Below are positions 1 to 6,215 of a stretch of 33,003 nucleotides of DNA, piece by piece. Each line of letters starts with the position of its first letter. The stretch's first letter is position 1. The stretch is taken from NCBI GenBank assembly GCA_023382595.1, contig JAHDWB010000013.1:1-33003 (forward strand), written 5' to 3'. Source of the stretch: Anaerolineales bacterium (lineage in GTDB: Bacteria; Chloroflexota; Anaerolineae; Anaerolineales; Villigracilaceae). The notes under the pieces were generated by a model. The model did not search any database, was not told where the DNA came from, and worked only from the letters and a program-made list of their open reading frames with translations. The translations under genes were made by a program, and so were the position numbers.

Positions 1-54
1 CGCGCACAGATGGCGATCTTCATCCAGCGCACCTTCGACCTAGCACGTCCGTAA
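1..54 (+). CDS. 3' end of an SLH-like surface protein (partial)
   Basis: Only the last 17 codons and the TAA stop are in the window. They read RAQMAIFIQRTFDLARP, which resembles the closing motif of S-layer homology (SLH) domains, usually TRAQMAxFLxR. SLH domains bind secondary cell-wall polymer or surface layers and sit at the ends of secreted proteins. The rest of the protein is outside the window, so the call rests on this single motif. A strong hairpin terminator follows 22 bases after the stop, consistent with this being the end of a transcription unit. Confidence 0.55.
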   Translation, partial: RAQMAIFIQRTFDLARP

Positions 55-76
55 GTTTGTACGAATGAATAAATCT

Positions 77-112
77 GGCTGCCGTCCACCTGGACGGCAG
101 CCTCTTTAATTG
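77..112 (+). terminator. Rho-independent terminator after the SLH-like gene
   Basis: A perfect 11-bp stem, GGCTGCCGTCC pairing with GGACGGCAGCC (77-87 and 92-102), closes on a four-base loop and is followed by the T-rich stretch TCTTTAATT. It lies just downstream of the stop codon at 54 and should end that transcript. Confidence 0.85.
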
Positions 113-139
113 ACATGGCTTCCATAGCTATGTAAGAAT
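110..139 (+). promoter_or_regulatory. Possible sigma-70-type promoter upstream of the receiver gene
   Basis: TTGACA at 110-115 matches the -35 consensus exactly. A weak -10 candidate, TAAGAA or AAGAAT with a TG just upstream, lies 17-18 bases further on. The next gene starts about 185 bases downstream. The stretch between here and 288 shows no convincing gene. The -10 is poor, so this is a tentative call. Confidence 0.3.
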
Positions 140-288
140 TTGAATGGCTTTATATACTGGATGGGACAGCCGTGTCGAAGCCGTCAAACTGGCGCTCGAA
201 CAAAAGCTGGTATAACAGCTTCCCGCGCGTGATGAAGCGCACTATCCACTCGGCTAGGTAAATACTCCACCAGAGTCAGATACCCGCA

Positions 289-320
289 AACCTCGCTTGT
301 CATACACTACAAGCGAGGTT
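289..320 (+). promoter_or_regulatory. Perfect 12-bp inverted repeat covering the receiver gene's Shine-Dalgarno
   Basis: AACCTCGCTTGT (289-300) and ACAAGCGAGGTT (309-320) are exact reverse complements separated by eight bases. The right arm contains the GCGAGG that serves as ribosome binding site for the ATG at 324. In RNA the stem would bury the ribosome site. In DNA it would be a 32-bp palindrome suited to a dimeric repressor. Which of the two applies cannot be told from the sequence. Confidence 0.6.
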
Positions 321-323
321 CAA

Positions 324-710
324 ATGATTCGTATTCTCATCGCAGATCCCGATTCGGCAACACGCAAGGCACTGAAACTTTTACTCAGGCGCAAACTGGG
401 CACGAACGGCATTGTGGAAGTTGGGGATGTGGAGACCTTGATCCGCTCACTGGCGGATGCGCCGCCCGACCTGCTGCTGCTCGATTGGCGTTTATACGGT
501 TCCCCCGCCCCCGAAACCTGCCGCCTGCTTCAGAGGGCATACCCACGCCTGAAGATCGTCCTGCTCAGCGTAAACGCAGACGATGAAGCCGCCGCCAAGC
601 AGGCAGGTGCGGATTTCATCCACAAGGGCGCCTCGCCTGATGAATTGATTGCAACATTGAAGCCGCTTTTGCATAAAGATAACAAGCCCTCAAAACTCAA
701 AACGAGTTAA
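324..710 (+). CDS. Stand-alone response-regulator receiver domain protein
   Basis: A 128-residue protein made of a single CheY-like receiver domain with no output domain. The acidic pair D8 and D10 (IADPD), the phosphoacceptor D54 (LLLLDW) and the conserved lysine in FIHKGA near the end of beta-5 are visible. Such proteins pass a phosphoryl signal by protein-protein contact. I chose ATG 324 rather than the upstream TTG at 297 because MIRILIADPDS is the normal receiver start, a GCGAGG ribosome site lies six to eight bases before it, and the TTG lies inside an inverted repeat. It is followed 19 bases later by two membrane-protein genes, with which it probably forms an operon. No histidine kinase is nearby. 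The receiver call is firm; the partner is unknown. Confidence 0.85.
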   Translation: MIRILIADPDSATRKALKLLLRRKLGTNGIVEVGDVETLIRSLADAPPDLLLLDWRLYGSPAPETCRLLQRAYPRLKIVLLSVNADDEAAAKQAGADFIHKGASPDELIATLKPLLHKDNKPSKLKTS

Positions 711-729
711 TATGGAAAGGAGCAAGAAA

Positions 730-1305
730 ATGCAAACCAATCGTTCCAACGTCGGAGCGCTGGTCGGAGGCACGCTGTTGATCGCCTTTGGCTTGCTGGC
801 GCTGGCGGGTCAGATCTTCCGCGGTTTGAATTGGGGATTCTTCTGGCCCTTCATTGTGATCGCCTTCGGAGCGCTGTTCTTCGTGGCGATGTTCGCAGGC
901 GGAAAGGGAAGCGCCGCGTTCGCCATCCCCGGCAGTATCATCAGCGGGGTGGGGTTGATCCTGCTGTTCCAAAACATCACCCAGCGCTGGGAGTCGATGT
1001 CCTATTTCTGGACGATCATTCTCATGTTCGTGGGCGTCGGCATCTACATCATGGGCTGGTACGGCGGTGACGAAGCTCAGAAGAAGTCGGGCGCAGGCGT
1101 GATGAAGGTCGCGCTGATCCTGTTCATCATCTTCGGTTCGTTCTTCGAGATGATCTTCGGCTCGTTCAGCAGCATGATCTTCCCGATCCTGCTGATCCTG
1201 CTGGGCGGATACCTGGTCCTGAGCCGCTCTGGTCTGTTGGGCGGCGGGAAGAAGGTCGAAGTGCATGACATACCGCATGACGAAGGCATTCCCCCTGCAA
1301 GTTGA
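730..1305 (+). CDS. LiaI/LiaF-type multi-pass membrane protein
   Basis: A 191-residue, strongly hydrophobic protein with about five to six predicted membrane helices (roughly residues 9-30, 40-58, 67-85, 95-115, 126-145, 150-170) and a short polar tail. The helix pairs with small linkers and the WPFIVIAFG-type segments resemble the LiaI/LiaF transmembrane region found in envelope-stress modules. ATG 730 is preferred over ATG 712 because AAAGGAG lies seven bases before it and it gives a compact N-terminus (MQTNRSNVG). It sits between a receiver protein and a membrane-anchored head-GIN protein that also begins with LiaF-like helices, suggesting a shared envelope-sensing role. That role is inferred; no catalytic motif is present. 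Confidence 0.7.
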   Translation: MQTNRSNVGALVGGTLLIAFGLLALAGQIFRGLNWGFFWPFIVIAFGALFFVAMFAGGKGSAAFAIPGSIISGVGLILLFQNITQRWESMSYFWTIILMFVGVGIYIMGWYGGDEAQKKSGAGVMKVALILFIIFGSFFEMIFGSFSSMIFPILLILLGGYLVLSRSGLLGGGKKVEVHDIPHDEGIPPAS

Positions 1306-1314
1306 GTTCATCTA

Positions 1315-1382
1315 TGGAGTCAGGGAGCTTGCTCCCGTAGTGGCAAAGTGCCGCAGGTTTGGCGGCGAGCCGCCCGACTCCA
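1315..1382 (+). repeat. 68-nt cloverleaf-like nested inverted repeat
   Basis: A 7-bp closing stem (TGGAGTC 1315-1321 with GACTCCA 1376-1382) encloses three hairpins: GGGAGC/GCTCCC at 1323-1336, GTGGCA/TGCCGC at 1340-1354 (one G-T pair), and GGCGGC/GCCGCC at 1361-1374. Nearly every base is paired, giving a four-way junction. It lies in the 99-base gap before the head-GIN gene. It is not a recognisable tRNA: there is no GGTTCGA-type T-loop and the arms have the wrong loop sizes. A REP/MITE-like dispersed element or a structured leader are the likeliest explanations. Confidence 0.7.
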
Positions 1383-1404
1383 CATTCTAAGAAAGAAGGC
1401 AGGC

Positions 1405-2370
1405 ATGAAACAGAAAGTATCGATCTTTGGTCCACTGCTGTTGATCGCGGCAGGCGTGATCTGGCTGTTGGTTGGCTCGGGCAGACTTCCATCCGAGAAT
1501 CTTTGGGCGCTGACCCGCATCTGGCCCTACCTGTTGATCGTGGCAGGCTTGGGGCTGATCCTGCGCGCCTACTGGAGTTATGCATCCATCGTCGTGGATG
1601 TCCTCATTGTCGGCGGTGCGGCGCTGGCCATCCTCTTCGCCCCGCAATTGGGCTGGAACTCCCCGTTCATGAACGGCGTGTTCAGCGGGAACGGGTTTTA
1701 CATCGGTCCGGGGGAACCGGGTTCCGGCAATGTCATCATCGAGACGAGGAACATTGCGGAGTTCAACGCCATCGAGGTGGATTATCCGGCGCAGGTAACC
1801 GTCACGCAGGGGAGTCAGGTGTCGGTTAAGGTCGAAGCGGAAGATAACGTCCTGCCCGGTTTGAAAACCGAGGTGCGCAATGGACAACTGCGCATCTTCT
1901 ATGAGGCTGGGGACGGCAAACATGTTAACGCAAGGAAGATGGTCAAGGTCAGTATCGTGGTCGCCGAATTGACGGACGTGGAGTTCGACAGCGCGGGCGA
2001 ACTGATCGTCGAAGGCATCACCACTGATAGGTTGGAGGTCTCGCTCAGCGGCGCAGGGAATTTGAGACTGGTGGATATCACCGCGAAGGACCTGTCTGTG
2101 AACCTGAGCGGCGCGGGCAGTATGTCCGCCTCCGGTGCTGCCGATGATCTTGACCTGAACATCAGCGGCTTTGGCAGTTTCAACGGCGGGGACTTGCACA
2201 CTCAAATTGCCAGTGTCACACTTAGCGGTGCCGGAAGTGCCACGATTTGGACGGATGATGAATTGGATGCCACGATCTCCGGCGCGGGTTCGATCAATTA
2301 CTACGGCTCGCCCGCGGTCAACCGAAAGATCAGCGGTGTTGGGAACGTTAGAAAATCCGGTGATAAGTGA
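1405..2370 (+). CDS. Membrane-anchored head-GIN (DUF2807) protein
   Basis: A 321-residue protein with three N-terminal membrane helices (about residues 8-25, 38-56, 60-80; LiaF-like) followed from about residue 110 by a DUF2807/head-GIN domain. That domain is a right-handed beta-helix seen here as repeated turns of the type LSGAGNL, LSGAGSM, ISGFGSF, LSGAGSA, ISGAGSI. Head-GIN proteins are extracytoplasmic and were annotated as putative adhesins; their function is not settled. I place the start at ATG 1405 (AGAAGGCAGGC just before it). An in-frame ATG at 1348 lies inside the structured repeat and would add a polar stretch before the first helix. It is probably co-expressed with the two genes upstream. 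A terminator follows. Confidence 0.8.
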   Translation: MKQKVSIFGPLLLIAAGVIWLLVGSGRLPSENLWALTRIWPYLLIVAGLGLILRAYWSYASIVVDVLIVGGAALAILFAPQLGWNSPFMNGVFSGNGFYIGPGEPGSGNVIIETRNIAEFNAIEVDYPAQVTVTQGSQVSVKVEAEDNVLPGLKTEVRNGQLRIFYEAGDGKHVNARKMVKVSIVVAELTDVEFDSAGELIVEGITTDRLEVSLSGAGNLRLVDITAKDLSVNLSGAGSMSASGAADDLDLNISGFGSFNGGDLHTQIASVTLSGAGSATIWTDDELDATISGAGSINYYGSPAVNRKISGVGNVRKSGDK

Positions 2371-2395
2371 ATTGCCCCGTGTATCTGGAAAATAA

Positions 2396-2418
2396 AAGCC
2401 TCTCCCAGGGAGAGGCTT
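2396..2418. terminator. Bidirectional terminator between convergent genes
   Basis: AAGCCTCTCCC (2396-2406) pairs perfectly with GGGAGAGGCTT (2408-2418). It lies between the stop of the head-GIN gene at 2370 and the stop of pepD at 2449 on the other strand. Read on the minus strand the stem is followed by TTTTATTTT, so it should work best for pepD; on the plus strand it is followed by the weaker GCAATTCTT. Confidence 0.85.
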
Positions 2419-2448
2419 GCAATTCTTAACTCAATAACATCCACCCTC

Positions 2449-3882
2449 CTACTCCGCCAATAGTGCGCTTAAGAACATCCACACTCTTTGCAGGGACGGC
2501 ACATACAATCTCTCATCGGGGGAGTGGAGATTCTGGATCGTCGGTCCTAAAGAGATCGTGTCCAGACCGCCGCAGCGTCTACTGATTATGCCGCATTCCA
2601 GCCCGCCATGCGTCAGTTCGACCTTTGGTTTTGACTCCATTACCTTCTCATACGTTTCGACGCATTTTTTTAATAAGGATGATTCCATATCCGGCTGCCA
2701 GGGCGGGACGACGGTAGTTCGTTCGGTCGTTGCGCCAGCCAGCCATGCCAACGACTCGACCCGTTCAATGATCTCTTCAAGGCGTGACAGGACCGAACTG
2801 CGCTGACTGGATACGAGCAACAGGCATTCATCGCTCAACTCGATGATGCCGATGTTGTTCGACGTTTCCACAAACCCGGGCATATCAGCCGACATGGCTG
2901 AAACGCCGTACGGCAGGGAGACCAATAACCGGAGACCTGTTTGTGTTTCCTCCCGGCTGATTACGCGGACGGGTTCGCCATTCTTTTGTGTCAGTGTGAT
3001 GGATAAATCCTGCTCAGTGATTGCGTGTTCGGCTCGCATATCTCGAACAATGGCATGGAATTTCTCGCTGAGTGCTTCGGTGTTTTCTTTTGGACACACA
3101 AAGACTGCCTCGGCGTCTCGCGGTATGGCGTTGCGCGCGGTCCCGCCTTTCAGCCCCGCCAAACGGATGGGCACATCCCGTTGTATATAATTCAAGATAC
3201 GGGCGATAAGTTTATTGGCATTGGCGCGATGTTTATTGATATCCTCACCCGAATGTCCGCCCTGCAGACCGTCTACTTTCAAGTTAAAAGCAATTTCATC
3301 CCGTGTCTGCATTCCCCAAGTGACAGGCAGGGTGATATATACACTGCCTCTGCCTGCACACCCCACCGTAAAAACTCCTTCATTTTCAGAGTCCAGATTG
3401 ATCAGCGTTTTTCCTGTGATCAAGGACGGGTCAAGATTTAATGCGCCGGCAAGCCCGATCTCCTCTTCCACCGTCAACAACAACTCCAGCGGCGGATGCT
3501 GAACCGTCTCATCTTCGACCAACGACATCATCAGCGCGATCCCGATGCCGTTGTCCGCTCCGAGCGTCGTGCCATCGGCTTTGATCCAATCCCCATCGCG
3601 GACCAATCGAATCGGATCCTTCTCGAAATCGTGCTTTGACGTTGATGTCTTTTGCCGGACCATATCGAGATGTCCTTGCAGGATGATCGTCTCGTTGGAT
3701 TCATGTCCCGGGCTGGCTGGTACCGATATGACCAAATTCCCCGCCGCGTCCATCTTGGACTGGCAGTTGCGTGCCGCTGCCCAATCCATCAGCCACTGAC
3801 GGATTCCCGCTTCGAACTTTGTGCCGCGCGGAATGGATGATACCTTTTCGAAATTCTTCAGGATGAGATCGGTAGGGTTCAT
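2449..3882 (-). CDS. pepD: Cytosolic beta-alanyl/aminoacyl-histidine dipeptidase (peptidase M20, PepD)
   Basis: A 477-residue M20 metallopeptidase, the usual length for PepD (about 480). The di-metal site is complete: H71 and D73 in QGHLDMV, D110 in LGADNG, the catalytic/ligand glutamates in TVEEEIG (139-141), D164 in INLDSE and H453 in NLHSPDE. The LTHGGLECG segment (423 onward) is typical of this family. PepD hydrolyses dipeptides such as Xaa-His in the cytoplasm, recycling peptides. The start MNPTDLIL fits the family; the ribosome site upstream is weak. It is transcribed away from the MarR/exporter operon and toward the head-GIN gene, so it appears to be a single-gene unit. Confidence 0.95.
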   Translation of the reverse strand: MNPTDLILKNFEKVSSIPRGTKFEAGIRQWLMDWAAARNCQSKMDAAGNLVISVPASPGHESNETIILQGHLDMVRQKTSTSKHDFEKDPIRLVRDGDWIKADGTTLGADNGIGIALMMSLVEDETVQHPPLELLLTVEEEIGLAGALNLDPSLITGKTLINLDSENEGVFTVGCAGRGSVYITLPVTWGMQTRDEIAFNLKVDGLQGGHSGEDINKHRANANKLIARILNYIQRDVPIRLAGLKGGTARNAIPRDAEAVFVCPKENTEALSEKFHAIVRDMRAEHAITEQDLSITLTQKNGEPVRVISREETQTGLRLLVSLPYGVSAMSADMPGFVETSNNIGIIELSDECLLLVSSQRSSVLSRLEEIIERVESLAWLAGATTERTTVVPPWQPDMESSLLKKCVETYEKVMESKPKVELTHGGLECGIISRRCGGLDTISLGPTIQNLHSPDERLYVPSLQRVWMFLSALLAE

Positions 3883-3932
3883 GATGTGTCTATTCTACCA
3901 AGCGGGACAATAAACTCATGATTTTCTGCGGC

Positions 3933-3962
3933 TTGACATGAAGCCGGGGAGGGTAATAAAAT
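3933..3962 (+). promoter_or_regulatory. Promoter of the marR-exporter operon
   Basis: TTGACA at 3933-3938 is an exact -35 match and TAAAAT at 3957-3962 a good -10, with an 18-base spacer. It lies 48 bases before the MarR start codon, in the 128-base gap to the divergent pepD. The -10 touches the palindrome at 3960-3982. Confidence 0.65.
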
Positions 3963-3982
3963 AGTTTCAATAATTAACTATT
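3960..3982 (+). promoter_or_regulatory. Candidate MarR operator (23-bp palindrome)
   Basis: AATAGTT (3960-3966) and AACTATT (3976-3982) are exact reverse complements separated by nine AT-rich bases. The 16-base centre-to-centre spacing and the position over the -10/start region match how MarR-family dimers usually repress their own promoters. Binding itself is inferred. Confidence 0.55.
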
Positions 3983-4010
3983 AACGAAATTACATATAGG
4001 AAGGCAGCTC

Positions 4011-4445
4011 ATGGCTGAAAAATTACGCGAGCAAGTCATCGACCGTTTCTGGGAGACGGTTCCGCCCGTTTGGAATTTCGTTCGTTCACATATCCGCGCT
4101 ACTGCCACCGGGAATTTTGATATTACCGTTGAGCAATTCCATGTGCTTCGGTTCGTGCGCCGCGGCATGTCCATCAGCGAACTGGCGACCGCGAAGAATA
4201 TCAGCCGCCCTGCCATCAGTCAGGCAGTGGATGTGCTTGTTAAGAAGGGACTGGTTACTCGTGCTCAGAGCACGCAAGACCGCCGCTATGTGGAATTGAC
4301 CTTGACCTCGGAAGGGGATGCCCTGCTGGATGCCGTCTTTAAGGAAACGCGCAGCTGGATGAAGGAACGCATGAGCAAGTTGTCTGCGGAGGAGTTGGGG
4401 ATCATCTCAAAGGCGATGGAAGCCTTGAAAAAAATACTGGATTAA
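4011..4445 (+). CDS. MarR-family transcriptional regulator
   Basis: A 144-residue protein of normal MarR length. The winged helix-turn-helix is clear: a recognition region ISELATAKNISRPAISQAVD (residues about 54-73), then the KKGLVTRAQSTQDRR wing with the family's DRR motif near residue 91, and dimerisation helices at both ends. MarR proteins are dimeric repressors that let go of DNA when a small molecule or oxidant is bound. AGGAAGG lies seven bases before the ATG. The next gene, a drug-type ABC exporter subunit, starts 12 bases after the stop, so this is most likely the local repressor of the exporter operon, acting through the palindrome at 3960-3982. The inducer is unknown. Confidence 0.92.
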   Translation: MAEKLREQVIDRFWETVPPVWNFVRSHIRATATGNFDITVEQFHVLRFVRRGMSISELATAKNISRPAISQAVDVLVKKGLVTRAQSTQDRRYVELTLTSEGDALLDAVFKETRSWMKERMSKLSAEELGIISKAMEALKKILD

Positions 4446-4457
4446 TAAACGACCACG

Positions 4458-6215
4458 ATGAACCATATTAAAAAATTATTGCACTTTGTAAAACCCTATT
4501 GGCGGCGGAGTCTGGTTTCGCTCGTCCTGTTGATCGCTGTCGTGTTAATGGACCTTGCCATTCCGCGCCTGATCCAGCGCATCATTGACCAGGGCATCAA
4601 TGCCGATGATATGCAAGTGGTCATAACGACTACGCTTATCATGCTTGCCATATCTGCATTGCAAACCTTGTTTGCGCTTGCCAATAACTTGTTTTCCATT
4701 CAAGTGGGGGAGGGAGTGGCGCGCGACATCCGTGAAGCACTCTTTCTCAAGATCCAATCTTTTTCATTCGGGAATCTCGACCACCTCAATACCGGGCAGT
4801 TGATGGTGCGCCTCTCCAGTGACACGACCACGTTCCAGCGCATGGTGCAGGTCTCGTTGCGGATTGGCACACGTGCACCCCTGCTCATGTTGGGCAGTCT
4901 CATTCTGATGTTCGTCACGGACAGCCGTCTGGCGTTGTTGATCCTGCCCATCCTGCTGGCGACCTCCGGTGTCATCATCTTTTTTGTTCTGCGTATGGGA
5001 CCTCTATTTTTGACCGTCCAGAAAAAACTGGACCGGCTCAATACGATTCTTCAGGAGAATATCGCGGGCGTGCGGTTGGCCAAAGCGTTTGTGCGCGCCG
5101 ACCATGAAAATGGGCGGTTTGCTGAAGCCAATGAAGATTATGCAGACCGCAACATCCGTGTGATGCGTTTCATGGCGACTCTTTCACCTGCCATGAGCAT
5201 TCTGGTCAATGCGGGCATGGTGATCGTCATCTGGGCGGGCGGGATACAATCCGTGCAGGGAGGCGCCTCTGTCGGGCAGATCGTGGCGTTCATCAATTAC
5301 CTGCACACCACGATGGGTCCGCTGGGGATCATGGTCTTGCTGGCGAATCTGGTCGCGGCGGCGAGCGCCTCGGCGGAGCGCATCAATGAAGTGCTGGATA
5401 CGGTTCCCGAGGTGCAGGATGTGCCAGATCCGCTGACCCTGCCTGACCCTGTTGGGCGCGCGAAGCGGATCCGCTTCGAGGGAGTTGACTTTCACTATAA
5501 CGGGACCAACACCGGGCTGGTCCTGAACGGGGTGGAACTAATCGCGGAGCCCGGGCAGACTGTCGCGATCCTTGGGGCGACCGGCGCCGGCAAGTCATCC
5601 ATTGTCAATCTTGTGCCGCGTTTTTATGATGTGGCGTCCGGGCGGGTCACATGGGACGATGTGGATGTCCGCGAGGTGCGGCAGGCGGATCTGTTGAAAC
5701 ATGTCGGCGTGGTGCCGCAGGAGACGATTCTGTTTTCGGGCACGGTGCAAGATAATATCCGTTATGGGAAGCCGAATGCCAGTGAGGAGGAGGTGATCGC
5801 CGCGGCAAAGGCGGCGCAAGCGCATGACTTTATTTTGAAACTTCACAAGGGATATGACACCCGCGTGGAAGAACGCGGCGTCAATCTTTCGGGCGGACAG
5901 AAGCAGCGCATTGCTATTGCGCGCGCGCTTCTTCTACGACCCGGTATCTTGATCCTGGATGACAGCACCAGCTCGGTGGATGTGGAGACGGAGACGAAGA
6001 TTCAGGATGCCATGAAATCCTGGCTGAAGGATAGTACCTCGTTCGTGGTTGCACAGCGCATCAGCACCGTCCTGCACGCGGACAAGATCGTTGTCGTAGA
6101 CGAGGGCAGGATCGTGGCACAGGGATCGCATGGCGAGTTGATGCAGTCCAGCGCGGTGTATCAGGAAATTTATGCTTCGCAATTGGGCGATGGCGTGGAT
6201 TTGGAGACGGCATGA
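4458..6215 (+). CDS. ABC exporter half-transporter with degenerate ATPase site (subunit 1)
   Basis: A 585-residue type IV ABC exporter half: a six-helix membrane domain (about 15-310) followed by a nucleotide-binding domain. Walker A GATGAGKSS (373-381) and signature LSGGQ (477-481) are intact, but the catalytic glutamate after Walker B is aspartate (D502, in LILDDSTSS) and the switch histidine is glutamine (Q533, in VAQRIST). These two changes define the degenerate-site subunit of heterodimeric exporters such as TM287/288, BmrCD and LmrCD. Its ATGA stop/start overlap with the next gene, whose product has the complementary changes, indicates a heterodimer made in equal amounts. The substrate is probably a drug or lipid-like compound, inferred from the upstream MarR gene; it cannot be read from the sequence. 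Confidence 0.93.
   Translation: MNHIKKLLHFVKPYWRRSLVSLVLLIAVVLMDLAIPRLIQRIIDQGINADDMQVVITTTLIMLAISALQTLFALANNLFSIQVGEGVARDIREALFLKIQSFSFGNLDHLNTGQLMVRLSSDTTTFQRMVQVSLRIGTRAPLLMLGSLILMFVTDSRLALLILPILLATSGVIIFFVLRMGPLFLTVQKKLDRLNTILQENIAGVRLAKAFVRADHENGRFAEANEDYADRNIRVMRFMATLSPAMSILVNAGMVIVIWAGGIQSVQGGASVGQIVAFINYLHTTMGPLGIMVLLANLVAAASASAERINEVLDTVPEVQDVPDPLTLPDPVGRAKRIRFEGVDFHYNGTNTGLVLNGVELIAEPGQTVAILGATGAGKSSIVNLVPRFYDVASGRVTWDDVDVREVRQADLLKHVGVVPQETILFSGTVQDNIRYGKPNASEEEVIAAAKAAQAHDFILKLHKGYDTRVEERGVNLSGGQKQRIAIARALLLRPGILILDDSTSSVDVETETKIQDAMKSWLKDSTSFVVAQRISTVLHADKIVVVDEGRIVAQGSHGELMQSSAVYQEIYASQLGDGVDLETA

Noticed and set aside
161-262. Open stretch between the terminator and the receiver gene that could be a gene remnant
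   Set aside because: None of the frames gives a recognisable product or has a ribosome site, and the stretch is short. Nothing supports a gene.
1315-1382. Cloverleaf at 1315-1382 as a tRNA gene
   Set aside because: It lacks a T-arm GGTTCGA-type loop and a proper anticodon loop, and the three arms have two- to four-base loops. It is kept as a repeat or structured leader.
1387-2205. Minus-strand open frames of 272 and 100 codons over the head-GIN gene
   Set aside because: They are antisense shadows of a GC-rich repetitive coding region, with no ribosome site and no known domain.
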